Below, in pieces: positions 41,393 to 49,417 of a stretch of DNA of 64,000 bases (position 1 is its first letter; each line of letters opens with the position of its first letter). Source of the DNA: Renibacterium sp043789415. Its GTDB lineage: Bacteria > Actinomycetota > Actinomycetes > Actinomycetales > Micrococcaceae. The notes under the pieces are model-generated. The model was not told the DNA's origin, did not search any database, and saw nothing but the letters and a program-made list of their open reading frames with translations. Position numbers and translations under genes: made by a program. The stretch is from the NCBI RefSeq assembly GCF_043789415.1, contig NZ_JBDLLW010000001.1, forward strand, positions 62,001-126,000. The letters run 5' to 3'.

Positions 41393-42480
41393 GCGGCTCC
41401 GAGACAGTGATCAAGATAACCGGCTCTCAGCCCAGTGAGAACTATCAGGTCGTGGTCGGGCGTGGATTGCTCGGGAAGCTTCCGGAGCTGCTGGGGGAGC
41501 GGGTTCGCAGAGTACTTGTGGTGCATCCGAGAGCCTTGCGGCTGACCGGGGACACGGTGCGCGATGAACTCGCCGCCGCGGGCTTCACCGCGGTGACCGC
41601 GGAAATCCCGGACGCCGAAGAGGGCAAGCATATTCAGGTCGCCGCCTTCTGCTGGCAGGTACTGGGACAGAACGACTTCACCCGCTCGGACGCCGTGGTC
41701 TCGGTGGGCGGTGGAGCTGTCTCCGATCTCGCGGGTTTCGTCGCCGCTACCTGGCTGCGCGGTGTCAAAGTGATCCACCTGCCCACTAGCCTGCTCGGCA
41801 TGGTGGATGCAGCGGTTGGCGGGAAAACCGGGATCAACACCGCGGAGGGAAAGAACCTGGTGGGGGCTTTCCACCCTCCGGCAGCTGTGCTGGCCGATCT
41901 GGATGCCCTGGCTACGTTGCCGCCCAATGAATTGATCTCAGGTCTGGCTGAAGTGGTCAAATGCGGATTCATCGCAGATCCCCGGATCCTGGAACTGGTC
42001 GAGGCCTCGCCTGAAGCCGTCAAGGATCCGACGTCGGGGGTGCTGCGCGAGCTGATCGAAAGAGCCATCAAGGTCAAGGCGGAAGTCGTTTCCGCAGATC
42101 TGAAGGAATCCGGCCAGCGTGAATTCCTCAATTACGGACATACCCTGGGTCATGCTATCGAATTGGTGGAACGCTACTCCTGGCGTCATGGTGCGGCGGT
42201 ATCGGTCGGCATGATGTTCGCCGCCGAGCTGGCGCGCAGCGTCGGCCGACTGAGTGATCAGGTTGCCGATCGGCATCGTAGCGTTCTGGAGTCGCTCGGG
42301 CTCCCCACCAGCTATCGGCGTGATCGTTGGCAAGGGCTGCTCGATGGGATGCGCCGGGATAAAAAATCTCGCGGCGACCTACTGCGTTTCGTGGTGCTCG
42401 ATGGATTGGCCAAACCCGGCATCCTGGATGTCCCTGATACCTCGCTCTTGTTCGCCGCATATCAGGAGATTGCAGAATGA
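41389..42480 (+). CDS. aroB: 3-dehydroquinate synthase
   Basis: AroB forms 3-dehydroquinate from DAHP using NAD and a divalent metal. The 363-residue protein has the NAD-binding SVGGGAVSDLAGFVAATWLR, the substrate loop LPTSLLGMVDAAVGGKTGIN, the metal ligands E (ELISGLAEVVKCG) and H (LNYGHTLGHAIE, RHGAAVSVGMMF) and the C-terminal KPGILDVP. Start is ATG 41389, coupled to aroK by a 4-bp overlap; an upstream in-frame start at 41266 would lie inside aroK. Confidence 0.95.
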   Translation: MSGSETVIKITGSQPSENYQVVVGRGLLGKLPELLGERVRRVLVVHPRALRLTGDTVRDELAAAGFTAVTAEIPDAEEGKHIQVAAFCWQVLGQNDFTRSDAVVSVGGGAVSDLAGFVAATWLRGVKVIHLPTSLLGMVDAAVGGKTGINTAEGKNLVGAFHPPAAVLADLDALATLPPNELISGLAEVVKCGFIADPRILELVEASPEAVKDPTSGVLRELIERAIKVKAEVVSADLKESGQREFLNYGHTLGHAIELVERYSWRHGAAVSVGMMFAAELARSVGRLSDQVADRHRSVLESLGLPTSYRRDRWQGLLDGMRRDKKSRGDLLRFVVLDGLAKPGILDVPDTSLLFAAYQEIAE

Positions 42481-42992
42481 AAGATTATTCAGACTGGCCC
42501 TTGACCGGATTCCCCGGAATCGCAACGAATCCCGAGACCTTGGTGCCCGAGGTGATTGACGAAGAGCTCTGCGCTGCCACCTTAGCTACCACTTCAGACG
42601 CCGCAGCGGAGATCTTCGTGCTGCTCGCCAGAGGGGAGAACAGCGCGGCGGCTGAGTTGATCGCCGAAGCCAGACTGCGTGAGCCGGGTTCCTTGCCGCT
42701 GCGGATTCTGGAAGCCGATCTCTCCGCTGCGGTCAACGAAAACGAGCGGGCGATCCGGCGCTTGAAGAATCTGAGTGCGGAATTCCGGGGTAGCGAAGGC
42801 GAAGCGGTGATCCGTCAGCACCTCGGTAAGGCCTATTTCGTCGCCGGGCAATATCACGCGGCCGCCAATAGTTATGCCCTCGCTCTGGAACTGCGGGTCG
42901 CCGCCGGTGCTTCGGCGGCCTTGATCTATTCCTCCACAGTGGCCCTGCAACGTGCGAGAGATATGGCCGAGCGCTTCGATTCGGTAGCCTGA
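42477..42992 (+). CDS. Tetratricopeptide-like hypothetical protein
   Basis: This 171-residue all-helical protein overlaps aroB by 4 bp, so it is the last gene of the aro cluster. The C-terminal half has two TPR-like units (EAVIRQHLGKAYFVAGQYHAA, AANSYALALELRVAAG). The N-terminal part reads ARGENSAAAELIAEARLREP, also TPR-like. No catalytic motif. TPR proteins are protein-interaction scaffolds; the partner is unknown. It appears complete. efp follows after 109 bp with its own promoter. Confidence 0.75.
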   Translation: MKDYSDWPLTGFPGIATNPETLVPEVIDEELCAATLATTSDAAAEIFVLLARGENSAAAELIAEARLREPGSLPLRILEADLSAAVNENERAIRRLKNLSAEFRGSEGEAVIRQHLGKAYFVAGQYHAAANSYALALELRVAAGASAALIYSSTVALQRARDMAERFDSVA

Positions 42993-43037
42993 ACAGAACT
43001 TCAATCGAATTTGAATCGAGCAGCACGAAAAACGCGA

Positions 43038-43043
43038 TAGAAT
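43038..43043 (+). promoter_or_regulatory. Putative -10 of the efp-nusB promoter
   Basis: TAGAAT 59 bp before the efp GTG, in an AT-rich spacer after the TPR gene. TTGAAT at 43011-43016 would be too far (21 bp) for an ideal -35, so only the -10 is suggested. Confidence 0.4.
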
Positions 43044-43101
43044 GAGTGCTGGTTTTTTGACAAGTTGAACATCCCAAACTGAACTTCCAGGAAGAGACAC
43101 A

Positions 43102-43662
43102 GTGGCAACTACGAACGACATTAAAAACGGTACGGTGCTGAACCTCGATGGCCAGCTTTGGAATGTCATCGAATTCCAGCACGTCAAGCCAGGCAAGGGC
43201 GGCGCTTTCGTTCGCACCAAGATCCGCAATGTGCTCTCCGGCAAGGTGGTCGATAAGACCTTCAACGCGGGTCTGAAGATCGAAACCGCGACCGTTGACC
43301 GTCGCGATTACCAGTACCTCTACCAGGATGGCGAAGACTTCGTCTTCATGGACACCCAGGATTACGACCAGATCACCGTCTCAGCCGCCGTCGTCGGCGA
43401 TGCGGTGAACTTCATGCTGGAGAACCAGAACGTCAATATCGCGCTGCACGAAGGCACCCCGCTGTACCTCGAATTGCCCGCTTCAGTGATCTTGGAGATC
43501 ACCTACACCGAGCCGGGCCTGCAGGGTGACCGATCCTCCGCGGGCACCAAGGGAGCCACCCTGGAAACCGGTTACGAGATCCAGGTTCCGCTCTTCGTCG
43601 AGCAGAACACCAAGGTCAAGGTTGACACCCGTGACGGCAGCTACTTGGGTCGAGTCAACTAG
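43102..43662 (+). CDS. efp: Elongation factor P
   Basis: EF-P rescues ribosomes stalled at polyproline. The 186-residue protein has the KOW-like N-domain with the tip loop HVKPGKGGAFVRTK, where Lys32 occupies the position that is post-translationally modified in proteobacteria. Two OB folds follow, and the EF-P signature ends the protein (VPLFVEQNTKVKVDTRDGSY). GTG start with GGAAGAG. The stop overlaps the nusB GTG by one base. Confidence 0.97.
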   Translation: MATTNDIKNGTVLNLDGQLWNVIEFQHVKPGKGGAFVRTKIRNVLSGKVVDKTFNAGLKIETATVDRRDYQYLYQDGEDFVFMDTQDYDQITVSAAVVGDAVNFMLENQNVNIALHEGTPLYLELPASVILEITYTEPGLQGDRSSAGTKGATLETGYEIQVPLFVEQNTKVKVDTRDGSYLGRVN

Positions 43663-44111
43663 TGGATTCAGCGGCTAAAGGGTCAGTTGGCACGAGCGGG
43701 TCTCGTTCCCGGAGTAAAGCACGACGCCGGGCCCTGGATATTTTGTTCGAGGCTGGCCAGCGGGAGATGTCTGCCTCGGAGATCTTGCAGGTGCGCAGGA
43801 ACAGCACGGATCAGATCATCGGTGACTACACCGTTCAGGTGATCGACGGAGTGACGGCTCGGCAAGAGACCATTGACGAGTTCTTGCAGACCTATGCCAA
43901 GGGCTGGACCCTGGAGCGGATGCCCTCGGTTGATCTGATCATCTTGCGGGTCGGTGCCTGGGAGCTGTTATACAACGACGAGGTGCCGGACGCGGTCGCG
44001 GTGAGCGAAGCCGTGGAACTGGCGAAGGCCCTCTCCACCGACGAGTCCCCGCAGTTCATCAATGGCTTGCTCGGACGCCTACAGCAGCTCAAACCGACGC
44101 TGCTGGCTTAG
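43662..44111 (+). CDS. nusB: Transcription antitermination protein NusB
   Basis: NusB pairs with NusE (S10) on boxA RNA for rRNA antitermination. The 149-residue helical protein has SRSKARRRALDILFEAGQRE, the domain core IDEFLQTYAKGWTLERMPSV, LIILRVGAWELLY and the C-terminal VAVSEAVELAKALSTDESPQ followed by FINGLLGRL. The first 15 residues are a disordered extension. GTG start, one-base overlap with efp. A large hairpin marks the end of the transcript. Confidence 0.95.
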   Translation: MDSAAKGSVGTSGSRSRSKARRRALDILFEAGQREMSASEILQVRRNSTDQIIGDYTVQVIDGVTARQETIDEFLQTYAKGWTLERMPSVDLIILRVGAWELLYNDEVPDAVAVSEAVELAKALSTDESPQFINGLLGRLQQLKPTLLA

Positions 44112-44129
44112 TCCTCTCATCGCCCAATC

Positions 44130-44206
44130 CTCTTATTGAGTGTGCAGATCTACATCTTTTAACGACGCTTTAAGATGTAGATCTGCACACTCGGCGTTTA
44201 AGAGGC
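44130..44206. terminator. Long perfect inverted repeat between convergent nusB and PrsW-like gene
   Basis: Two perfect 21-base arms (44139-44159 and 44173-44193) enclose a 13-base loop. After short mismatched spacers, an outer 7-bp pair CCTCTTA/TAAGAGG (44130-44136, 44200-44206) extends the stem. It lies exactly between two converging genes, so a bidirectional terminator is the natural reading. The arms are unusually long and AT-rich for one. Confidence 0.7.
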
Positions 44207-44210
44207 GGGC

Positions 44211-45848
44211 TTAACCCAGGACGAGGGGCCGCAGTGCGGTGATCTCGTCCAGCAGCTCCTTTTCGTCCTGCTGGTTCTGACGCTGACTGGCACCCACCAG
44301 GATGCGCTGCCGGGTGTAGGCGAGCGAGGTCGACTTCCGAATGAACTCCTTCATCGGCTGAGTCCGGCGGTAGGTCTTTGCCCAGGCCAGCGCATTACGG
44401 CGTCCCACCGGAGTAGCGATCATATTGACTTCTTCCGGAGTGAACCAGCCGCTCTGCGCATACTCCGCCAAACGACGCTGGGTGAGCTTAGCCTCTGATT
44501 TACGCAAGAAGTAGATTCCGATGCCCCAGAGCAGAATGAGCGGACCTTCGTACACCACGGACTGCAGGAAGACAGAGCCCAGGAAGCTGGCGATATCGGT
44601 CGGTTCGAAAAGTGAGGGCGCACTGTTCCAGATGTAGTGGAAGATCATCGCCGGGATCAGGCCGATGAAGAAGAAGCCGATGATCATTCCGACATTGCCC
44701 TTGCGGGCTGCGTATCCGACGGCGACGCCGGTACACGCTGTATAGAGAGCATGCCCGAAGGGGCTGAAGATCCCTCGGATGATGAACATGATGCTCAAAC
44801 TCAGCGCTCCGCCGTCGGGATCGACGAAAGTCCGGCCGAAGTACTGAATGTTCTCGGTGAAGGCGAAACCCGCGGCGATGGTAGCCGCATAGACCACGCC
44901 GTCGACCGGTCCATCGAAGTACTTCCTGGCGAAGAGCGCGATCAGCAAAATCCCCAGCCCCTTGGAGAACTCCTCCACGGGCGGTGCTTCAAAGCTTGCC
45001 AGCCATTGCGAAGCCTCCGCTTTGGAGAGGTCCTTCGGCATGAAGAGCTTGACCCAGGTGGGCTGGATCAGCAGCGTAGTGCCGATCGATCCAGCAGCTC
45101 CCCAGAGCAGGGCGAAGCCGAGCATCCACCGTGGCTCTGGCTCCCAGCGATCAATGAAGTAAATGGTGAGCAGCACGGCTGCCAGCGGGAAGAGCGAAAG
45201 CAGGAAGCCGACCATAATGCCGGCCGGGCCCGCCGACCGATAGAGATTGGGCAGAACCAGGAAGATCAGCAGCAGAGCCACCACGGTGCAGGTGATGGCG
45301 AGCATCAGCACGACGTTCAGAGTCCGCCCGGTGCGTTTGGCCTGCTGGTGAGTCCACACCGGCTGGATCGGCTGCACGGGAGCGTAATTGGGCGCCGGGG
45401 TGTAGTTCTGCGGCTCGACCTGCCCCATCCAAGTGGGGTTCAGCGGAGTGTAAGCCTGTTGATAGTAGCCCTCTGCTGAGAAGCCACCGTTACCCATGAA
45501 CTGCTGTTGTTGCGGTGCTTGCGCGGTATAGGCATTCTGCTCGGGGTAGTAGAGCTGCTGGCCGTATTGATCGAATTGGCCGAATTGCCCAGCTGCTGGT
45601 TGTTGACCATAGGGATTCTGCTGATCATACGTCGGCGCAGGATTGGCTTGCTGGTAACCGGATTGCTGGTCATAGCCGGGCTGCTGAGCTTGCGCGCCGT
45701 AACCGTTCGGATTCTCCGGGTAATAATCGTGCCCCGCTGGCTGTGCGCCCTGCTGAGGGTAGACCGGCTGACCATACTGATCGTATTGCTGCGCTTCCGG
45801 CTGCGGCCAGTGCTGCGGATTATTCGGGTCATGCCAGGGGGTGCTCAT
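44211..45848 (-). CDS. PrsW-family intramembrane metalloprotease with Gln/Tyr-rich N-terminal region
   Basis: This is a multi-span membrane protease of the PrsW/CAAX-related group; B. subtilis PrsW cleaves an anti-sigma factor. Residues 1 to about 165 are a low-complexity Q/Y/P/N/G-rich cytosolic region. At least seven membrane helices follow, with the PrsW motifs APPVEEFSKGLGIL (EExxK), AAGFAFTENIQYFG (FxxxEN) and FGHALYTACTGVAVG (catalytic His). The C-terminus is a basic soluble tail. I start at ATG 45848 (545 residues). TAAAGT (45860-45855, minus strand) then sits six bases upstream, as for a leaderless message; an ATG two codons earlier is the alternative. Substrate unknown. Confidence 0.85.
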   Translation of the reverse strand: MSTPWHDPNNPQHWPQPEAQQYDQYGQPVYPQQGAQPAGHDYYPENPNGYGAQAQQPGYDQQSGYQQANPAPTYDQQNPYGQQPAAGQFGQFDQYGQQLYYPEQNAYTAQAPQQQQFMGNGGFSAEGYYQQAYTPLNPTWMGQVEPQNYTPAPNYAPVQPIQPVWTHQQAKRTGRTLNVVLMLAITCTVVALLLIFLVLPNLYRSAGPAGIMVGFLLSLFPLAAVLLTIYFIDRWEPEPRWMLGFALLWGAAGSIGTTLLIQPTWVKLFMPKDLSKAEASQWLASFEAPPVEEFSKGLGILLIALFARKYFDGPVDGVVYAATIAAGFAFTENIQYFGRTFVDPDGGALSLSIMFIIRGIFSPFGHALYTACTGVAVGYAARKGNVGMIIGFFFIGLIPAMIFHYIWNSAPSLFEPTDIASFLGSVFLQSVVYEGPLILLWGIGIYFLRKSEAKLTQRRLAEYAQSGWFTPEEVNMIATPVGRRNALAWAKTYRRTQPMKEFIRKSTSLAYTRQRILVGASQRQNQQDEKELLDEITALRPLVLG

Positions 45849-45950
45849 AGCCATACTTTACGGGGCGGCAGCTGCTGAATCCAAGTAGTTGCACTAATCG
45901 ACGGCGATATTGCTGTGATAGCTTTGAACTGCAACGATCCACTTTAATTC

Positions 45951-45964
45951 CGTCCTGTGAGGCG
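45951..45964 (+). promoter_or_regulatory. PyrR-binding RNA motif in the pyrR leader
   Basis: CGTCCTGTGAGGCG matches the PyrR-binding consensus ARUCCNGNGAGGYU at 10 of 12 defined bases, including the invariant UCC, G and GAGG. It sits in a small hairpin (flanking CCG/CGG) immediately before the GGAAGGGGG ribosome-binding site (45965-45973) of pyrR. UMP-bound PyrR would be expected to cover this site and block translation, as reported for Mycobacterium smegmatis. Confidence 0.75.
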
Positions 45965-45981
45965 GGGAAGGGGGCATCGGC

Positions 45982-46578
45982 ATGAACAACTCTGTTCAAT
46001 CCACGCAGGCTGGCAACGGCCGAGTGGTTTTGAGTGGTGCGGACATCGACCGTGCACTGACGCGTATTGCGCATGAAATCCTCGAAGCTAATCGAGGTGC
46101 CGAACAGCTCGTACTGCTCGGTATTCCGCGCCGGGGTTTCCCCTTGGCACGAAGACTGGCGGAAAAAATAGCCCTCGCGGAGCCCAAAGTCACTCCCTCG
46201 GAGATCCTGGGCCAGCTCGACGTCACGATGTTTCGTGATGACCTCGCCCATCAGCCCACCAGAGCTCCGCAACGCACCGAATTGCCCGCCTCCGGCATCG
46301 ACCACCGGGTAGTGGTCTTAGTCGACGATGTGCTTTATTCCGGGCGCACCATCCGCGCCGCACTGGACGCCGTCGTCGACCTCGGCCGGCCGAAGTTCAT
46401 CCGGCTCGCCGTGCTGGTCGACCGGGGGCACCGGGAACTTCCCATTCGCGCGGACTACGTCGGCAAGAACCTGCCGACTTCTTCGAGCGAACGGGTTCGC
46501 GTGCAGTTAGCTGAGATCGACGACGGCGTTGACCAGGTGATGATCGAAGGTCCTAGCGGGGAGGGTGACCCGGTATGA
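45982..46578 (+). CDS. pyrR: Bifunctional pyr operon regulator / uracil phosphoribosyltransferase PyrR
   Basis: PyrR binds pyr mRNA when UMP is abundant and also converts uracil to UMP. The 198-residue protein has the PRTase fold with the PRPP-binding motif VVLVDDVLYSGRTIRAALDA, the N-terminal DIDRALTRIAHEI and LVLLGIPRRG, and VDRGHRELPIRADYVGKNLP conserved in PyrR. First gene of the operon pyrR-pyrB-pyrC-membrane protein-carA-carB-pyrF, with 4-bp overlap to pyrB. The leader carries a PyrR site, so the operon is probably feedback-controlled at translation. Confidence 0.96.
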   Translation: MNNSVQSTQAGNGRVVLSGADIDRALTRIAHEILEANRGAEQLVLLGIPRRGFPLARRLAEKIALAEPKVTPSEILGQLDVTMFRDDLAHQPTRAPQRTELPASGIDHRVVVLVDDVLYSGRTIRAALDAVVDLGRPKFIRLAVLVDRGHRELPIRADYVGKNLPTSSSERVRVQLAEIDDGVDQVMIEGPSGEGDPV

Positions 46579-47579
46579 GGCATCTGCTGTCAACTCAGGA
46601 GCTCTCCCGGCCTGACGCCCTTCAGATTCTGGACACCACCGAGGAGATGGCGGCGGTCACTGAGCGGGAGGTCAAGAAGCTCCCTGCCCTGCGCGGCCGC
46701 ACCGTGGTCAATCTGTTCTTCGAGGATTCCACCCGCACCAGGATTTCCTTCGAAGCCGCGGCCAAGCGGCTGAGCGCGGATGTGATCAACTTCGCCGCCA
46801 AGGGCTCCTCGGTCTCCAAAGGCGAATCACTCAAAGACACCGCCCAGACCTTGGAAGCGATGAGCGCTGATGCCGTGGTGATCCGGCACGGCGCCTCCGG
46901 GGCACCGCAGCGGCTCGCCGATTCCGGCTGGATCGACGCCGCCGTGATCAATGCGGGGGACGGTACCCACGAGCACCCCACTCAGGCCCTGCTGGATGCT
47001 TTCACGATGAGACGGCACTGGGCGAAGGTCCGTGGGATCAGCTCGGTAGGCTCAGATCTGACCGGACTGCGCGTCGCCATTGCGGGGGACGTACTGCACT
47101 CACGGGTGGCGCGCTCGAACGTCTGGTTGCTGAAGACTCTCGGCGCCACCGTCACCCTGGTAGCCCCGCCCACCCTCTTGCCGCTCGGTGTTCATGACTG
47201 GCCGGTCGAAGTCAGCTACGATCTGGACGCCACCCTCGAAGCTGGAGTTGATGCCATGATGATGCTGCGGGTGCAGGGTGAGCGGATGAACGCCGCTTTC
47301 TTTCCCTCCGAACGGGAGTACTCCCGGCGCTGGGGTTTCGACGACGGGCGGCTGGCCAAACTGGATGCGCTCGGCCTGAAAGACACCATAGTGATGCACC
47401 CGGGCCCGATGAACCGTGGCCTGGAAATTTCTTCGGCGGCAGCTGATTCCTCGCGCTCGACCGTGCTGGATCAAGTGCGCAACGGCGTCGCCGTCCGCAT
47501 GGCGACCATGTACTTACTGCTCAGCGGCAGCCCGGCGCAATCCACCGGGCCGGAAAGCTCGGAACGGAAGAAATCATGA
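46575..47579 (+). CDS. pyrB: Aspartate carbamoyltransferase catalytic subunit
   Basis: PyrB joins carbamoyl phosphate and aspartate, the second step of pyrimidine synthesis. The 334-residue protein has the carbamoyl-phosphate motif FFEDSTRTRISFE, GSSVSKGESLKDT, the HPTQALLD motif and the aspartate-side LRVQGERM. No regulatory (PyrI) chain is encoded nearby, typical for Gram-positives. Overlaps pyrR and pyrC by 4 bp each. Confidence 0.97.
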   Translation: MRHLLSTQELSRPDALQILDTTEEMAAVTEREVKKLPALRGRTVVNLFFEDSTRTRISFEAAAKRLSADVINFAAKGSSVSKGESLKDTAQTLEAMSADAVVIRHGASGAPQRLADSGWIDAAVINAGDGTHEHPTQALLDAFTMRRHWAKVRGISSVGSDLTGLRVAIAGDVLHSRVARSNVWLLKTLGATVTLVAPPTLLPLGVHDWPVEVSYDLDATLEAGVDAMMMLRVQGERMNAAFFPSEREYSRRWGFDDGRLAKLDALGLKDTIVMHPGPMNRGLEISSAAADSSRSTVLDQVRNGVAVRMATMYLLLSGSPAQSTGPESSERKKS

Positions 47580-48895
47580 GTAAATATCTGATCAAGGGCG
47601 CCGCCGTATTGGGTGGCGAAAGCGCCGATCTGCTGATCGTCGACGGGCGGTTCGCGCCACTAGAGGAATCTCAGGGGGCTACCGAAATATCCGCCGAAGG
47701 CCTGGTCGCCCTACCCGGTTTAGTGGATCTTCATACCCATCTGCGGGAACCCGGCCGGGAGGACGCCGAAACGGTGCTCACCGGCTCACAGGCCGCGGCC
47801 AAGGGAGGCTTCACCGCGGTGCACGCGATGGCGAACAGCATGCCCGTGGCGGACACCGCCGGCGTGGTCGAGCAGGTCTATCGTCTTGGCCAGGAGGCCG
47901 GCTGGACCGAAGTCCGGCCGGTCGGCGCGGTCACCGTGGGGCTGGCCGGCCAGCGTCTCGCGGAACTCGGAGCGATGGCGGACTCACGAGCCAGAGTGCG
48001 ATTGTTCTCCGACGACGGAATGTGCGTCTGGGATCCGGTGCTGATGCGCAGGGCGCTCGAGTACGTCAAAGCCTTTGACGGCGTGGTGGCGCAGCACGCT
48101 CAGGAGCCGCGGCTCACCGAGGGCGCCCAGATGAACGAGGGTGCGGTGTCCGCGGTACTCGGCCTGCAAGGCTGGCCAGCCGTTGCGGAGGAGAGCATTA
48201 TTGCCCGTGACGTGCTGCTCGCTCAGCACGTGGATTCAAGGCTGCACGTCTGCCACGTCTCCACCGCGGGTAGCGTGGAGATCATTCGCTGGGCCAAGGC
48301 TCGCGGCGTCAAAGTCACGGCGGAGGTCACTCCGCATCATTTGCTGCTCACCGATGAGCTGGTGCGCAGCTACGATCCGGTGTTCAAAGTGAACCCTCCG
48401 CTGCGCACCTCAGAAGATGTGCAGGCGCTCAGGCTCGCTCTCGCCGACGGCACCATCGATGTGGTGGGCACCGATCATGCACCGCATCCCAGCGAGGCCA
48501 AGGAATGCGAATGGGCTCAGGCCGCGATGGGCATGACCGGGCTTGAGACAGCGCTGTCAGTGGTTCAGCACACCATGGTGGAAACCGGGCTGATGAGCTG
48601 GCAGCAAGTCGCCAAGGTGACCTCTCAGACCCCGGCCAGGATCGGCCAGCTGCCCTGGCAGGGGGGCTCCCTCTCGATCGGTGAATCCGCTCATCTGGTC
48701 TTACTGGATCCTGCGGCTCGCTGGACGGTTGACCCGAAGGCGATGGCGACCAAGGGCAGGAATTCACCCTTCGCAGGTTTGGAACTGCCGGGTCGGGTGA
48801 TCGCCACCTTCCTCAACGGGCACCCCACGGTGCTCGATGGTGAGTTGAACACCCCCGCCCAGCCAGTCGATGCAGCAGCCTCCGGAGGCCGCTAA
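47576..48895 (+). CDS. pyrC: Dihydroorotase
   Basis: This class I zinc dihydroorotase closes carbamoyl aspartate to dihydroorotate. The 439-residue protein has the metal motif GLVDLHTHLREPGREDAETV, the later His in LHVCHVSTAG, the metal Asp region DVVGTDHAPH and the C-terminal SPFAGLELPG. Coupled to pyrB by a 4-bp overlap; its TAA shares one base with the start of the next gene. Confidence 0.97.
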   Translation: MSKYLIKGAAVLGGESADLLIVDGRFAPLEESQGATEISAEGLVALPGLVDLHTHLREPGREDAETVLTGSQAAAKGGFTAVHAMANSMPVADTAGVVEQVYRLGQEAGWTEVRPVGAVTVGLAGQRLAELGAMADSRARVRLFSDDGMCVWDPVLMRRALEYVKAFDGVVAQHAQEPRLTEGAQMNEGAVSAVLGLQGWPAVAEESIIARDVLLAQHVDSRLHVCHVSTAGSVEIIRWAKARGVKVTAEVTPHHLLLTDELVRSYDPVFKVNPPLRTSEDVQALRLALADGTIDVVGTDHAPHPSEAKECEWAQAAMGMTGLETALSVVQHTMVETGLMSWQQVAKVTSQTPARIGQLPWQGGSLSIGESAHLVLLDPAARWTVDPKAMATKGRNSPFAGLELPGRVIATFLNGHPTVLDGELNTPAQPVDAAASGGR

Positions 48896-49416
48896 TGGAC
48901 AAGCTGGGACCGACGATCTTCGCGGGCGTGCTGGTGCTCGCGATCTTTGCGCTGATCTGGCTGGGCTGGCGCAACCGCCAGCGCCGTCAGGCCGATACGC
49001 TGCCTCTTCCGGAGGTGCCAGAGCTCTCCGAGCCGGCGCTCTCAGTGCAAGGGCAGTACGTCGCGACGACGACCGAAGGGGATTGGCTCGACCGGATCGC
49101 GGTGCACAGCCTCGGGTTGCGCACCAGGGCGATCCTGAGCATTCACCGGGAGGGAATCCTGCTGGAACGCAGCGGAGCCCCGGATCTCTTCATCGCCAAG
49201 GAGCACTACGAGGGAGTCCGCTTGGAAAGCGGGATGGCCGGTAAATTCGTCGAAAAAGATGGCCTGCTGGTGCTGAGCTGGCGGCTCGGCGAACAAGTAC
49301 TCGATACCGGCTTCCGGACCAGGAAAGCAGCGGATCGAAGCATTTTACTGACCGGCCTTCAAGAAGCCCCGACTCAAGAATTCAACAGCTTCAACAGCAC
49401 AGAAAAGGATGGCTGA
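48895..49416 (+). CDS. Single-span membrane protein conserved in the actinobacterial pyr operon
   Basis: This 173-residue protein has an N-terminal membrane helix (IFAGVLVLAIFALIWLGW), a short basic patch (RNRQRRQ), a linker rich in Pro/Glu and a predicted cytoplasmic beta-rich domain of about 100 residues. That domain (WLDRIAVHSLGLRTRAILSI...) looks PH-like or bPH-like. A protein of this form lies between pyrC and carA in many actinobacteria, including M. tuberculosis (Rv1382). Function unknown; a membrane tether for the pathway is only a guess. Coupled to pyrC by one base. Confidence 0.82.
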   Translation: MDKLGPTIFAGVLVLAIFALIWLGWRNRQRRQADTLPLPEVPELSEPALSVQGQYVATTTEGDWLDRIAVHSLGLRTRAILSIHREGILLERSGAPDLFIAKEHYEGVRLESGMAGKFVEKDGLLVLSWRLGEQVLDTGFRTRKAADRSILLTGLQEAPTQEFNSFNSTEKDG

Positions 49417-49417
49417 G

